Assembly (NCBI RefSeq): GCF_008704795.1
Contig: NZ_CP023690.1
Span: 8,566,501-8,630,500, forward strand
Reading direction: 5' to 3'
Length of the DNA stretch: 64,000 bases
From: Streptomyces spectabilis
GTDB lineage: Bacteria; Actinomycetota; Actinomycetes; Streptomycetales; Streptomycetaceae
The notes under the pieces: generated by a model
What the model was told of the DNA's origin: nothing
Databases searched by the model: none
The model's input: only the letters and a program-made list of their open reading frames with translations
In this document: positions 40,875 to 53,000 of the stretch, in pieces
Numbering within the stretch: position 1 is the first letter of the stretch
How the letters are laid out: each line of letters begins with the position of its first letter
Program-made: the position numbers and the translations under genes

Positions 40875-43800
40875 TCAGCGGGCCCCGGGGACCGGCGCCG
40901 ACGTGGCGTTGACGGTGTCGGCCACCGCCCGCACCCGAGGTGCCCGGACGATGTCGTAGTGCGTGGTGTCGAGCGGGTGGCACTCCTGGAGGGCGGCAAG
41001 ACGCTCCCGCCACAGCCGCTCCTGACGGTCGGGGGCGCCGAGCGCGGGCAGCCCTGCCACCGGCCGCGTCGCGAGCCACAGCCAGCTGGGCGTGGCCGCG
41101 AGCGCGGGCGGCTCGTGCTCCGCCATGCCCGCGATGTTGGCCCGGCAGCAGCGCGCGAGGCGCTCCGCGTACGCGGCCGCCCCCGCGCTCGCGGTGCCTT
41201 CGCCCTGGTTCAGCTCGTGGGCGAAGACCGCCTCCAGGCGGGTGTCGTCGTATGCCCGGAAGTGCGGCCCGGCGTCCGGCGGCGGCGGGTCGAGCAGATA
41301 GAGCCCCGCGGCCGGACGCCCCGCCGCCTCCGCCTCGGCGGCCATGGCCTGGGCCACCCAGGCCCCGAAGGACCAGCCCGCGAGCCGCCACCGCCACGTG
41401 CCGTGCGGGAACCGCGCCTGGAGCGCGGCGTGGTACCGGCGGGCCCGCTCGGTGAGGGACCAGCCGGGCGGCTCGGCGGCGCGGAGCGCGGGGTCGGCGA
41501 TCAGACACACCGTGAGACGGGGGTCGAGGGCCGACACCAGGGCACGGTACGCCTGGATGTCGCCGCCGACTGGGTGCACCAGGCACACCACCTCGTCGCC
41601 CGTGCCCTCCTGCCAGACCTCCAGGGCGACCGGGTCCGCGGCGGCGGGCGCGACCTCGCCGAGGTGCGTGAGCACCTCGTTGAGGCTCACCCGGTGGCTG
41701 AGCCGGGACAGCTCGATGTCGACCCCGAAGCGCTCCTCCACCTCGGCGATCAGATCGATCAGCGTCAGCGAGTCGGCGCCGTGGTCGTACAGCGAGGCGT
41801 CCGGGTCGAGGTCGTCCAGGCCGAGCGCGTCCCGCAGCCACCCGGCGAGTTCACCGGTGCGGGAGGCGGCGGACCCGGCGGCCGCCGCCGCGTCCTGCCG
41901 CACGGGGGCAGCCGAGTCGGCAGGCGGCGCGTAGAAGTCGCGCACCCGCTCGATGTCCGTCGTGGAGACGAGGAGCTGCGGCAGTTGGAGGCGCAGCGCC
42001 CGCTCGAACAGCCGCTGTCCCTCCTTCACCGCGAGGCCGAACGCGAGGTGGGCCTGGTGCCGGGCGTCCGAGCGCAGCGCGTCGCGCGCCATGCCGACCT
42101 CGCTCCAGATGTCCCAGTCGATGACGGTCCGCAGCGTGCTCTCGTCCGCGCCGGAGCGGTACCGGGCGAAGCCGTCGAGCAGACCGCCGGACGCGGCGTA
42201 GTCGAACTGGCCGATGCCGCCGAACAGCGCCGCCATGGACGAGCAGTACACGGCGAACTCCGGCCGGTGGCGCTCGATCAGGCGCTCCACGAGCAGCGCG
42301 CCGCCCAGCTTGGCCGCCGTCGCCCAGCGCATCGCGTCGCCGTCGCGCCGGGCGATCAGACCGCCGCCCGCCGCACCGGCGGCGTGCACCACGCCGTCGA
42401 CCCGGCCGGCGTGCCGTTCGATCCGGGCCAGCACGTCGTCGGCCGCGTCCGCGGCCAGATCCGCCGCGACCAGGTCCACGCGGTCCGCCCACTGCGCCAG
42501 GTCGGCCGGGAGCCGCCCGCTCCGGGACAGCAGGACCACGCGGCAGTCGGCGTGCGTGAGGAGCCAGGCCGCGAGGGCGCAGCCGATGCCGCCCGTGCCG
42601 CCCAGGACCACGTAGGTGGCCCCCGCCGTCACCGGCAGCGCGGCGGGCGCGGCCAGGGCGGGCGCGGGCACCGGAAGCAGCGCCTGCCGCCACCAGTAGC
42701 CCTGCCGCAGCGCGAGCCGCCGCGGCAGCTCGGCCGAGGCGTCCGCCTCCGACAGCAGGCCCACGACCGCGACCGCCCAGTCGGCAGGCGCGGCGGAGTG
42801 CAGATCGAGCCAGCGGCCGTCGATGCCGGACTCCTGCGGCACGACCTCGCCGGGGCCCGCGAGGAGCCCCAACTCGGGCCGGTGCACGTCCCCGTCGACG
42901 GGCTGGGCGCCGTACGACAGCCACCAGGGCCGAAGCCGCAGCGACCCGGCCGCCTGGACTAGCGCGGCCGGAGTGTCCAGACAGGCCCACCGGGCGCGCT
43001 CCAGGCTCGCCTCGCCGACCGGTCCTTCGACGGTGAGGGGCAGCGCGTGCAGCCAGTCGATCCCGGCCCCGGCCGCGTCGCCCAGGGCGTCGAAGAGCTC
43101 CCGCAGCGAGTCGGCGTCGGCGGGGTCCACCGCGTACACGCCGTCCGCGACGCGGGCGAAGGCATCGGCCGCCTCGACCCGCACCACCCGCTCGTACGCC
43201 GCGTCGAAGACGCGCAGCACCTCGGACGGCAGCGGCCCTGCGGTCATGACCACGAGGAGGCGGGGCACACCGGGCCCGGCAGCGCGGGCGGCGCGCGTGA
43301 GGCGCGTCCACTGCGGCTGGTGCAGCCAGTCGGCCTCGGGCAGCCGCTGCGGCCCGGCGGTGGCCGCCCGGGGTTCCGCGGCGCGCTCGAAGTCGTACGT
43401 GTCGAGGCGGAAGACGGGCGGCGGGAAGTCCCACGGCGCCTGCGCGGGGCCCTCGGGCCAGCCCACGGTCCGGCCGGACAGCCAGGCGTCGGCCAGTTCG
43501 GCGGCCGTGCGGCCCCCGGTGAGGCAGGGCTCGTCGTCCGGGGTCACCTCGACGCCGGAGACCGTGCGCAGCCACGCGACCGCCGCGGTCACGTCGGCGT
43601 GGACGGCGGCGGCCCGCCAGCGGCGCGGTGTGCGGCCCGCCTGGAGGTGGCGCAGCACCTGGTCGTACGCCTCGGGCCGCGCCTCCAGGTAGGAGGCGAG
43701 GCGTCCGGCGTCGGCCCGCAGGCCCTCCGCGCTGCTGCTGGAGAGCAACAGGCAGGGCACGACGGGGTGTTCGGCGGGCTCCTTGGCCTCGGCGGCTTCG

Positions 43801-46800
43801 AGCACCAGGTGCGCGTTCGTGCCGCCGATGCCGAAGCTGCTGACCGCCGCGACCCGGGGCCGGGCGTCGGGCCAGGGGAGCGCCCGCGTCGGCACGTAGA
43901 AGGGCGCGATGTCGGGGCCGAGCTTCGGATTGAGCTGGTGGAAGTCGACGTTGGGCGGGATCACCCCGTGGTGCACCGCGAGCGCGGCCCGCACCAGGCC
44001 GACCACGCCCGCGGCGGCGCCCAGATGCCCGATCTGGCTCTTCACCGACGTCAGCGCGCACCGGTCGGCCCCGTCCAGGCCGAAGGCCTGCCGCAGCGCG
44101 CCGACCTCGACCGGGTCGCCGAGCTGGGTGCCGGTGCCGTGGGCCTCGACATAGCCCAGGTCGGCGCTGGTGCGGCCGCTGCGGCGCAGCGCGGTGCGGA
44201 TCACCTCGCGCTGGCCCGGCAGCGACGGGGCGCTGTAACTGAGCTTGCCCGCCCCGTCGTTGTTGAGCGCCGAACCGGTGATCACCGCGTACACGGTGTC
44301 GCCGTCGCGCTCGGCGAGCCGCAGCGGCTTGAGCACGACCACGCCGACGCCGCTGGCGCCGATGGTGCCGCTGGCGTCGTCGCTGAACGGGCGGCAGTGG
44401 CCGTCCTTGGAGAAGATGTGCTGCGGCCGGTAGCGGTAGCCGTCCGTCAGGAGCGTGTCGACGAGCACGCCGCCCGCCAGCATCACGTCGGCATCGCCCT
44501 GGCGCAGCAGCCCGGCCGCCACGTGCACGGCCACGAGCGAACTCGCGCACGCCGCCTGGACGGTGAAGGCGGGGCCCGTCAGGTCGAGGTGGTAGGCGAC
44601 CTTGGTGGTGAGGAAGTCCTTGTCGTGGTGGAGGGCCATCTGGAAGCTGTCCGGCAGCCGCTCAGGGTCGGCCTCGCGCACCAGGGACTGGTGGTACGTG
44701 TTCTCGCCGCACCCGGCGACGATGCCGACGCGCCGCCCCGCGGGGTCGGCGATCCCGGCGTGTGCCAGGGCCTGCACGGAGCTCATCAGGAGATGGCGCT
44801 GCTGCGGGTCCATCAGCCGCGCCTCCTGGCGGCTGATGCCGAAGTGCTCCGGGTCGAAGCCGAGGAGCCCCGACATCTGGCTGCGGGCGCCCACAAGGCC
44901 TTCGGCGGCCTCGAAGTGCTCCATGCCGCGGCCCCCGGACCGGACCAGGTCCCAGAACGCGGCCAGGTCGTCGGCGCCGGGCAGCCGCACCGCCATGCCG
45001 ATCACGGCGATCGGCTCGTCGGCCAGGCCATCGGCCCCGGGCGCCGCGGGCACGGTCGTGCCCGCGGCCGCGTCGGCGGACCCCTGGTCGAGGAAGCGGG
45101 CCAGGCCGCGGATCGTGACGTGCTCGAACAGATCGGGAATGGTGAAGTCGAGACCCGGCTCGGCGCCGCAGCGCAGATGGAAGCGCATCAGGTCCAGGCT
45201 CGTCGCACCGGCGTCGAAGAACCGCTGCTCGGGCCCGACGGGGCGGCCGAGCACGGCTTCGAACAGCTCGGTGAGCCGGGCCTCGCGCGCCGACAGGACC
45301 GGCGCGGCCCCGCCCCGCGGCCGCAGCTCGTCGCCGGGCGCGGTCAGCGCCGCGCGGCGGTCCAGCTTGCCGCTCGGCGTGAGCGGGAGGCGCGCGAGCC
45401 GCCGGAACCGGTCGATGCGTACGTACGCCGGCAGGAGCGGCGCCAGATGGCGCGTCAGGTCCTCCGGTGCCGGGGCCTGCCCGGGGCACTCCAGGCACGC
45501 CACGAGCCGGGCGTCGCCGTCCCGGGTCACCACCGCGCCCGTGACGTCGGGGTGGCGCAGGAGCGCCGCCTCGACCTGGCCCAGTTCGAGGCGGTGGCCG
45601 CTCAGCTTGATCTGCTGGTCGTCGCGGCCCAGGTAGTGCAGGAGGCCGTCGTGGTCGAAGCGGGCTACGTCGCCGGTGCGGTAGAAGGTGCCGAGTCCCG
45701 GCAGCTCCACGAAGCGCTCGGCGTTGAGGGCCGGTGCGTCGAGGTAGCAGGGGACCACCATCGGCCCGCCGACGAGCAGTCGGCCGGGGCAGCCCGGCGG
45801 CACGGCCTGGTCGGCCTCGTCGACCACGCGCAGCCAGGAACCCGCCACGGGCGTGCCGATGGCGGGACGCTCCGGCCAGTGCGCCGGGTCGCCCTCCAGG
45901 CACAAGGCGCTCACGACGTGCGTCTCGCTCGGCCCGTAGTGGTTGAACAGGCGCGCCCCGGGCAGCCCGGCGAACCAGGCGCGGATCGCGTCGGTGCACA
46001 GCAGCTGCTCGCCCGCCGTGATCACCTCGCGCAGGCGCGCGGGGTAGCGGCCGAGCCGCACCCCGTGCTCGGCGAGGACCTGGAGGGCCACGTACGGCAG
46101 GAAGAGCCGTTCGATCCCCGCGGATTCGAGCTGGTCGAGGAGTGCGGGCGCGTCCTGGCGCAAGCCGGGGCGCACCAGGTGCAGCGTGCCGCCTGCGCAC
46201 AGGGTGCTGTAGATCTCCTGGAAGGAGACGTCGAACGACAGCATGGAGAACTGCTGCGTCGCGGCGGGCGCGGTGAGACCGCCGGACGTGCGCTGCCACT
46301 GGAGCAGGTTGCACATCGTGAGGTCGGGCACCTGGACGCCCTTGGGGGTGCCGGTGGAGCCGGAGGTGAACAGCGTGTAGAGCGGCCGTGCCCCGTCGTG
46401 CGGCGGGAGCTGGGCCACCTCGTCCACGGAAGCGGTGGACAGCGCGACCACATGGCGCGGCAGGCAGTCCGGGGCGACCGCGGCGAGGGCCGCCTCGTCG
46501 CCGGGCGTGACGAGCACGCACAGCGGCTCCACCTGCTCCAGGATCTGCCGCAGCAGGCCGGGCGGGTACGTCGGGTCGAGCGGCACCGCGGTCAGGTTGA
46601 GCCGGGCGAGCGCGAGGAGCGCCACCACGTGCTCGACGGACGGCTGGAAGTACAGCGCGACGTGGCAGGGCTCGCCCGGGGCCACCGGGTGCCGCTCGCT
46701 CAGCTCGGCCGCGAGTTCCGCCGCGTGCGCTTCGAGTTCGGCGTACGTCACGGTGCGGTCCCCGGCGGCCAGCGCCGGCGCGTCGGGCGTGCGCCGCGCC

Positions 46801-49800
46801 TGCCGGGCGAAGCCTTCGGCGACGGTGGTGAACGGCAGCGGCTCCGCGGTGGAGCGGCCCGGCTCGGGCAGGGCGCGGCGGTAGGGCGCGACCAGCTCGG
46901 CCAGGGTGCCGTCGGCGCCGTCGGCCAGCTGGTCGAGGGCGCGCCGGAACAGCTCGTCCAGGGCCGCCGCCTGAGCGGTGTCGAAGTGCGCGGTGTCGTA
47001 CTCCCACAGGCAGTCGAAGCCGGTGCCGCGCTCGATGACCGACAGCGTCAGCGGGCACTTCGCCCGGTCCGGGACCGGCCACTGGGGGCGGGTCGCGCAG
47101 CCGGGCAGCGCGAACGCGTCGAAGTCGGTGTTCTCCAGGACGAACAGGAAGTCGAACGGAGCGTCGCCCGCACCCGCTCCCCGGTCGGCCAGGGCGTCGG
47201 CGAGGGCCACGTCCTGCCGGTCGAGGACGGCACGCGCCGCGGCGCCGTGCCGCCGCAGCTGGGTGCGCAGCCGTTCGCCCGGCGCCAGGTCGAGGGGCAG
47301 CAGGACGGTGTTGGCGAACATGCCGACGCTGGCCTCGAAGTCCTGCACCGGCCGGTTGGCCACGGGGCCCGCGATCCGGGGCCGGGTACGGCCCGTCACC
47401 GCGTACAGGCTCCACGCGTACACCCCGAGGAGGAGCTGGAAACGGGTGAGGCCGAGCTCGGCGCAGAGCCGGTCGAGCGCGGCACGGCGGTCCGCGTCGA
47501 GCGTGGTGTGCAGCAGCCCCGCGCGGCCCGCGGCACGGACCGGCTCCAGCGGCGCGTCGTCCGGCGCGGCGTCGGCGGACGCGTCGTAGTGCGCGCGCAG
47601 TTCGACGCGCTGCGTCCGGTAGGCGTCGCGGGAGAACCACTCGCTCTGCCAGGCGGCGTAGTCGAGCGGGGTCGGCGCGGGCCGCGCCGTTCGCAGCGGC
47701 TCTTCGCCGTCGTGCGCGTAGTCGGCCGACAGCTCGCGGAAGAGCACGTTGAGGGACCAGCCGTCGACCGCGATGTGGTGCAGGAGCAGCAGCAGTTCGC
47801 CGCCGTCGGGCCGGGGCAGCCAGCAGGCGCGGAAGAGCCCGGGGTGCGCCAGGTCGAAGGGGGCGGCGAGGAACCGCTCGGTGAAAGCGCGGCGGCCCTC
47901 CTCGCCGCGCAGCGCCTCCGCGTCGGGCTCCGCCCACGGGTCGTACGGCTCGGCCACCGCCTGCCGCACGCCCTCGGGCGTGGCCTCGAAGGCGGTGCGC
48001 AGCGCCGGATGCCGCTCGACGAGGCGGCGCAGGGCACGCCGCAGCGCGCCGGTGTCCACCGCGCCGTCCACGTGGAAGACCATCGGCACGTGGTACGCAC
48101 GGGACGCGGGGTCGCGCTGGTGCAGGAGCCACAGCCGCTGCTGCTCGGAGGTCGCGGGGGCGGAGCGCGCCCCGGCCGGGGCGGGTGCCGCCGGGTAGGG
48201 CGAGCCGCCGGTGCCGTCCGCGCCGCCGCCCGCCTCGACGGCGGCGGCGAGGTCGGCGAAGTTCCCGTGCAGGACCAGGGCCTGGGGCAGCTCGCAGCCC
48301 CAGCGGCGGCGCGCCTCGAAGCGCAGGCGCAGCGCCTTCAGGGAGTCGCCGCCGCACGCGATCCAGCGGTCGGCCAGGCGCAGTCCGGTGCGGCCGAGGA
48401 CCTCGCCCGCCAGGTCGAGCACCTCGCGCTGCCGGGCGGTGACGGTCTCGGCGGCGCCGGGCTCCTCAGGGCGCCGCCAGGGCGCGTCGGGGCGCCCGAG
48501 CAGCGCGGCCTTGTCCACCTTGCCGTTCGCGTTGAGCGGCAGCGCGTCGACCAGGTAGGCGCGGTGCGGCCGCATGTACGCGGGCAGGCTCGCCGCCAGG
48601 TGCGCCTCGAAGTCGTCGTACGCGAGGTCGGCGCCGAGGACCAGATAGGCGAGCAGTTCGTTGACGCCGCTCGCGTCGCGGCGGGTGCACACATAGGCCT
48701 GGCGCACCGCGGGGTGCGCCACGATCTGCCGCTCCAGCTCGCCCGGTTCGACGCGGAAGCCGCGGACCTTGACCTGGCGGTCGGCGCGCTCCACGTAGGC
48801 GATGTCGCCCGCGTCGTCCAGGCGCACCAGGTCGCCGGTGCGGTAGTGGCGCCGGGAGCCGTCCTCGTGCCAGGGCAGCGTGACGAAGCGGCGCTCGGTC
48901 TCCTCGGGGAGGTTGCGGTAGCCCGCGGCGAGCGCCTCGCCCGCCAGATACAGCTCGGCCACCTCGCCGGGCGCGGCGGCGCGGCTGCCGTCGGCCGCCA
49001 CGAGGAGCGTCCCGGTGCCGGGAAGGGCGCGCCCGATCGGCACCACGTCGCCGTCGAAGTCGCGCGGGATGGGGTGGCACAGCGCGAAGGTGGTGGCCTC
49101 GGTGGGGCCGTACACGTTGTGCAGCCGCGTGCCGCTGTTGGCGTTGTCGCGGTACCAGCGGCGGATGAGGCGCGCGTTGAGCTGCTCGCCGCCGGTGAGG
49201 ACCTGGCCGACGGAGGAGAAGCAGTGCGGCACCTCGTTCACGACGGCGTTGAACAGCGCCACCGTGATGAACACGATGTCGACGCGCAGCCGCTCCAGGG
49301 CCGCCGCGAGGGCCTCGGGGTCCTGGACCGTCTCGTCGCCGAGGATCACACAGCGGCCGCCGGTGAGCAGCGGCACCCACACCTCGAAGCTGATCGCGTC
49401 GAAGGCGGGGTTGGACATGCAGGCGAAGCCGTCGCCCTCGCGGGTTTCGACGTAGCCGGGCCGGGCCAGGCGCAGGACGCCCGCGTCCCGCACCTCGACG
49501 CCCTTGGGCTGTCCGGTGGTGCCGGAGGTGTAGAAGACGAACGAGACCGGCGCGGCGGGCGCGATCTCCTGCGGCGCGTCCCGGCCGCCGTCGAGGAGCG
49601 CGGCCACCGGCAGCGGCAGCACCGCGTCGGGCAGCGCGTCGGGTGCCGCGGCGCCGTGGACCACGGCCACACAGGCCGAGTCGGTCAGGATGTGGCGGCG
49701 CCGGTCGGCCGGGCTCTGGGCGTCGAGCGGGACGACCGTCGCGCCCGCGCGCAGCGCGCCGAGCATGGCGCAGACCAGCTCCCAGGAGCGCGGCAGACAG

Positions 49801-50000
49801 ACCGCGACCGCCTGGCCGGGGCGTACGCCGTGGTGCCGCAGCGCGGCGGCGACGGCGGCACTCGCCGTGTCGAGCTCTCCGTAGGTGTGGGACCGCTCCC
49901 TTGCGACGACCGCGACGGCGTCGGGGTGGCGGCGGGCCCGGTCGAGCACCGACCGGGCGAGCGCGGGGGCCGGGGACGGCACCTGTGCGGCGATGGTCAT
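40875..50000 (-). CDS. Hybrid NRPS-PKS A-T-C-A-T-KS-KR-ACP-TE (detoxin/rimosamide type)
   Basis: 3041-residue megasynthase. Domains in order: A1 (TSGTTG near 158), T1 (GGDSLKAL near 552), C with intact HHIAVDG (near 742), A2 (TSGSTG near 1215), T2 (GATSLDLM near 1598), KS (GMAVRLPG near 1665; active Cys in [10 protein letters not shown] near 1817; [13 protein letters not shown]), linker, KR (GGTGGIG near 2467), ACP (HGADSLTL near 2738), TE (GWSFG near 2876). No AT domain is present. Aligning by eye to GrsA, A1 reads DAFFLGVTFK (Ile/Val-like) and A2 DVQFIAHVVK (proline-like). Ile/Val + Pro + one reduced C2 unit is the detoxin/rimosamide core (detoxinine). The start overlaps the preceding NRPS stop (ATGA). 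Confidence 0.9.
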   Translation of the reverse strand: MTIAAQVPSPAPALARSVLDRARRHPDAVAVVARERSHTYGELDTASAAVAAALRHHGVRPGQAVAVCLPRSWELVCAMLGALRAGATVVPLDAQSPADRRRHILTDSACVAVVHGAAAPDALPDAVLPLPVAALLDGGRDAPQEIAPAAPVSFVFYTSGTTGQPKGVEVRDAGVLRLARPGYVETREGDGFACMSNPAFDAISFEVWVPLLTGGRCVILGDETVQDPEALAAALERLRVDIVFITVALFNAVVNEVPHCFSSVGQVLTGGEQLNARLIRRWYRDNANSGTRLHNVYGPTEATTFALCHPIPRDFDGDVVPIGRALPGTGTLLVAADGSRAAAPGEVAELYLAGEALAAGYRNLPEETERRFVTLPWHEDGSRRHYRTGDLVRLDDAGDIAYVERADRQVKVRGFRVEPGELERQIVAHPAVRQAYVCTRRDASGVNELLAYLVLGADLAYDDFEAHLAASLPAYMRPHRAYLVDALPLNANGKVDKAALLGRPDAPWRRPEEPGAAETVTARQREVLDLAGEVLGRTGLRLADRWIACGGDSLKALRLRFEARRRWGCELPQALVLHGNFADLAAAVEAGGGADGTGGSPYPAAPAPAGARSAPATSEQQRLWLLHQRDPASRAYHVPMVFHVDGAVDTGALRRALRRLVERHPALRTAFEATPEGVRQAVAEPYDPWAEPDAEALRGEEGRRAFTERFLAAPFDLAHPGLFRACWLPRPDGGELLLLLHHIAVDGWSLNVLFRELSADYAHDGEEPLRTARPAPTPLDYAAWQSEWFSRDAYRTQRVELRAHYDASADAAPDDAPLEPVRAAGRAGLLHTTLDADRRAALDRLCAELGLTRFQLLLGVYAWSLYAVTGRTRPRIAGPVANRPVQDFEASVGMFANTVLLPLDLAPGERLRTQLRRHGAAARAVLDRQDVALADALADRGAGAGDAPFDFLFVLENTDFDAFALPGCATRPQWPVPDRAKCPLTLSVIERGTGFDCLWEYDTAHFDTAQAAALDELFRRALDQLADGADGTLAELVAPYRRALPEPGRSTAEPLPFTTVAEGFARQARRTPDAPALAAGDRTVTYAELEAHAAELAAELSERHPVAPGEPCHVALYFQPSVEHVVALLALARLNLTAVPLDPTYPPGLLRQILEQVEPLCVLVTPGDEAALAAVAPDCLPRHVVALSTASVDEVAQLPPHDGARPLYTLFTSGSTGTPKGVQVPDLTMCNLLQWQRTSGGLTAPAATQQFSMLSFDVSFQEIYSTLCAGGTLHLVRPGLRQDAPALLDQLESAGIERLFLPYVALQVLAEHGVRLGRYPARLREVITAGEQLLCTDAIRAWFAGLPGARLFNHYGPSETHVVSALCLEGDPAHWPERPAIGTPVAGSWLRVVDEADQAVPPGCPGRLLVGGPMVVPCYLDAPALNAERFVELPGLGTFYRTGDVARFDHDGLLHYLGRDDQQIKLSGHRLELGQVEAALLRHPDVTGAVVTRDGDARLVACLECPGQAPAPEDLTRHLAPLLPAYVRIDRFRRLARLPLTPSGKLDRRAALTAPGDELRPRGGAAPVLSAREARLTELFEAVLGRPVGPEQRFFDAGATSLDLMRFHLRCGAEPGLDFTIPDLFEHVTIRGLARFLDQGSADAAAGTTVPAAPGADGLADEPIAVIGMAVRLPGADDLAAFWDLVRSGGRGMEHFEAAEGLVGARSQMSGLLGFDPEHFGISRQEARLMDPQQRHLLMSSVQALAHAGIADPAGRRVGIVAGCGENTYHQSLVREADPERLPDSFQMALHHDKDFLTTKVAYHLDLTGPAFTVQAACASSLVAVHVAAGLLRQGDADVMLAGGVLVDTLLTDGYRYRPQHIFSKDGHCRPFSDDASGTIGASGVGVVVLKPLRLAERDGDTVYAVITGSALNNDGAGKLSYSAPSLPGQREVIRTALRRSGRTSADLGYVEAHGTGTQLGDPVEVGALRQAFGLDGADRCALTSVKSQIGHLGAAAGVVGLVRAALAVHHGVIPPNVDFHQLNPKLGPDIAPFYVPTRALPWPDARPRVAAVSSFGIGGTNAHLVLEAAEAKEPAEHPVVPCLLLSSSSAEGLRADAGRLASYLEARPEAYDQVLRHLQAGRTPRRWRAAAVHADVTAAVAWLRTVSGVEVTPDDEPCLTGGRTAAELADAWLSGRTVGWPEGPAQAPWDFPPPVFRLDTYDFERAAEPRAATAGPQRLPEADWLHQPQWTRLTRAARAAGPGVPRLLVVMTAGPLPSEVLRVFDAAYERVVRVEAADAFARVADGVYAVDPADADSLRELFDALGDAAGAGIDWLHALPLTVEGPVGEASLERARWACLDTPAALVQAAGSLRLRPWWLSYGAQPVDGDVHRPELGLLAGPGEVVPQESGIDGRWLDLHSAAPADWAVAVVGLLSEADASAELPRRLALRQGYWWRQALLPVPAPALAAPAALPVTAGATYVVLGGTGGIGCALAAWLLTHADCRVVLLSRSGRLPADLAQWADRVDLVAADLAADAADDVLARIERHAGRVDGVVHAAGAAGGGLIARRDGDAMRWATAAKLGGALLVERLIERHRPEFAVYCSSMAALFGGIGQFDYAASGGLLDGFARYRSGADESTLRTVIDWDIWSEVGMARDALRSDARHQAHLAFGLAVKEGQRLFERALRLQLPQLLVSTTDIERVRDFYAPPADSAAPVRQDAAAAAGSAASRTGELAGWLRDALGLDDLDPDASLYDHGADSLTLIDLIAEVEERFGVDIELSRLSHRVSLNEVLTHLGEVAPAAADPVALEVWQEGTGDEVVCLVHPVGGDIQAYRALVSALDPRLTVCLIADPALRAAEPPGWSLTERARRYHAALQARFPHGTWRWRLAGWSFGAWVAQAMAAEAEAAGRPAAGLYLLDPPPPDAGPHFRAYDDTRLEAVFAHELNQGEGTASAGAAAYAERLARCCRANIAGMAEHEPPALAATPSWLWLATRPVAGLPALGAPDRQERLWRERLAALQECHPLDTTHYDIVRAPRVRAVADTVNATSAPVPGAR

Positions 50001-53000
50001 TCCGCCTCCCGCGCCGGAGCGGACTCGGTGAACCGCGCCTCACCGGACCCGGCGAAGCGGGCCAGTTCCGACTCGATCCGCGCGGCCACCCGAAGGACCT
50101 CGTCGGACTCCAGCATCTCCCAGTGGTCGCACGCCACCGGCTCCACCTCGAAGTCGCCGTCGGCGCGGCACCGCCAGAAGTCCCTGATGTCGGCGAGGAA
50201 CTGCTCCGTCGCGTCCTCGGTCGCCTGCATGAAGACGGTCCGGGCCCCGGTCGGCAGCGGGTCGTAGACGCCCGCGGTGGTGCGGTTGTGGTTGTAGATG
50301 TGGAAGTACTGCTCGATCTGCCGGTCGTCGATGCCGGGGTACATGCCGTTGAACTTCACCAGCTTGTCGCGGAACTCGGCCATGTCGACGGTGGCGATGT
50401 TGGCGCGCTGCTCCGCGTTGCCCGCGCCCTGGGCGTCGAGCAGCACCACGCTGACGTCCCGGTGGCCCGCGGCGGCGAGGCGGCGGCCCATCTCGTGGAC
50501 GACGAGACCGCCGTAGGACAGGCCCGTGAGGATCAGCGGCCCGCCGGACAGCGGCTCGATGAGCTCCAGATAGGCCTCGGCCATGGCCTCGACCGTGGGC
50601 AGGAAGGTCTCTCCGGGATTCACGCCCAGGGACTGGACGCCGTGCACGCCGATGTGCTCCGGCAGGGCCTTGGCCAGCGAGAGGTAGCAGAAGGCGGTGC
50701 CGCCCGCCGGGTGGACGCAGACGACGTGCGCGTCGCCGTCGCCCGGGCGGAACTGCAGCAGGTTGCTCGGCGGCGCTCCGGACGCGCCGCGGCGCAGCCT
50801 GCCGCCCAGCTCCTCGATGGTCGGGTGCAGCATGACCTCACGGACCAGGAGGGTCTCGCCGAAGGCCTCGCGGATGGCGTGCACCAGCTTGATGGCGGAG
50901 ATGGAGGTGCCGCCGATGTCGAAGAAGCTGTCGCGGATGCCGATGTCCGGCTGCAACAGCAGGCCCCGCCATATCTGATAGAGCGTCAGCTCGATGTGGT
51001 CGCGCGGGCTCGCCAGGTTGACCTGGGCGGGCCGGTCGGCGCGGGCCCGCTCCAGGAGCGCCGCCCGGTCGAGCTTGCCGTTCTGGGTCTGCGGCAGGCG
51101 CGGCACCTCGACGAAGATGCCCGGGATCATATGGGCCGGGAGGCGTCGGGCCAGGGCCGCGCGCCACTCGGCGGCCGGGCGCGGCGCGGCGTCGCCCACG
51201 CCCACGGCGGCCACCAGCTGCGGCTCGCCCGCGCCGTCGCGGTCGGCGATGACGGCAGCCTCGGACACGCCGGGCTGGTCGAGCAGCGTCGCCTCGATCT
51301 CGCCCAGCTCGATGCGGAAGCCGCGCACCTTGACCTGGTGGTCGCGGCGCCCGGCGTACAGGAGGTCGCCCTCGGGCAGCCAGCGGACCAGGTCGCCGCT
51401 GCGGTACATGCGCGCGCCAGGCACGAACGGGTCGGCCACGAACCGCTCGGCGGTCAGGTCGGGGCGGCCCAGATAGCCGCGCGCCATGCCCGCCCCCGCG
51501 ATGTACAGCTCGCCCACCACGCCGACCGGCACCGGCCTGAGCCGCTCGTCGAGCACGTACGCGCGGGTGTTGGCCACCGGCGGGCCGATCGGGGCCTGGC
51601 GCTCCAGCGGCTTGGGGGTGAGGTACGCGGTGCAGTACAGGGCGGTCTCGGTCGGACCGTAGCCGTTGAGGATGTGCAGGCCCGGCAGGACCTGGGTCAT
51701 GCGGTGCAGGCTGTCCTCGGGCAGCGGCTCCAGGCCGGTGTGGATGTAGCGCAGGGACAGGCCCGCCAGGCGCTCCTCGGGGGCCTCGCAGATCCACTTG
51801 ACGTAGGCGGGCGGAAGCAGCGCCTCCACGATGCGGTGCTCGCGCATCCAGCCCAGGAGGGCCTCGGGGTCGTCGCGCACCTCCTTGGGCACCAGCTGGA
51901 GGACGCCGCCCGAGGTGAGCGGAAGCAGCAGTTCCTGCACCGAGGCGTCGAAGGCGAAGCTCGGCCACATCGCCGAGGCCTGGCCCGGCGTCGCCTCGAA
52001 CTGCGTCAGCCAGTAGTCCAGGAGGTTGAGGATGCCCCGGTGCGTCGCGGCCACGCCCTTGGGGCGGCCGGTGGAGCCGGAGGTGTAGATCACGTACGCC
52101 AGGTCGTCCGGGCGGAAGCCCCGGCCGGGCGCGTCGTCCCGCTGTCCCTCGGCCTCGACGGCGGTCAGCTGCTGCCAGGCGTCGTCCGGCGGCGCGGCGT
52201 CGTTGCTCAGGACGAGCAGGGCCCCGGCGTCCGCCACCATGCCCGCGAGACGCTCCGCGGGCAGCGCGGGGTCGAGCGGCAGATACGCGCCGCCCGCCTT
52301 CAGGACGCCCAGGATGCCCACGAGCAGGTCCACCGACAGATGGGTGTGCAGGCCGACGACGCGGTCGGTGCCGATGCCGCGCGCGATCAGGGCGTGGGCG
52401 AGCCGGTTGGCGCGCCGCTCCAGGGTGGCGTAGTCGAGCGCGTCGTCGCCGTGGACGACGGCGGTCTGGCCGGGCAGCTCCCGCGCCCTGGCCTCGAAGC
52501 GCTCCACCAGACCGGCGGGTGAGACCGCGCGGGCGGTGTCGTTGAAGTCCACGAGGACCTGGCGGCGGGCCTTGTCGTCGAGCAGGGTCACGTCGGCGAC
52601 CCGCGTGTCGGGACCCGCGGCGAGCTGTGCCAGGACGTGCCGCAGCTGGCGGCCGTACCGCTCGGCCGTCCCGGCGTCGAACAGGGCGGTGGCGTAGACG
52701 AGCGTGCCCGTGAGCCGGCCGCCCTCCTCCGCGAGGGACAGGGCCAGGTCGAACTCGGCGACCGGGTACGGCGAGGCGAGCGGCGTCGCCTCCAGGCCCG
52801 GCAGCGCCCACGACGGCTCCTCGTCGCCGCGCCAGGCGAACGTCACCTGGAACAGCGGTGTGTGGGCGAGGCTGCGGACCGGCTTGACGAGCTCGACGAC
52901 CTGCTCGAACGGCAGGTCCTGGTGGTTCTGTGCTGACAACGTTGCCGTGCGGACGCGGTCGAGGAGCCCGGCCACCGTGAGGTCGTCGGACACGTCGATC

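Noticed and set aside
43047..50267. Very long open frame on the plus strand opposite the synthetases
   Set aside because: The composition is that of GC-rich antisense (Arg/Gly/Val/Gln-rich, no motifs) and it lies exactly opposite well-supported NRPS/PKS domains. It is a codon-bias shadow.
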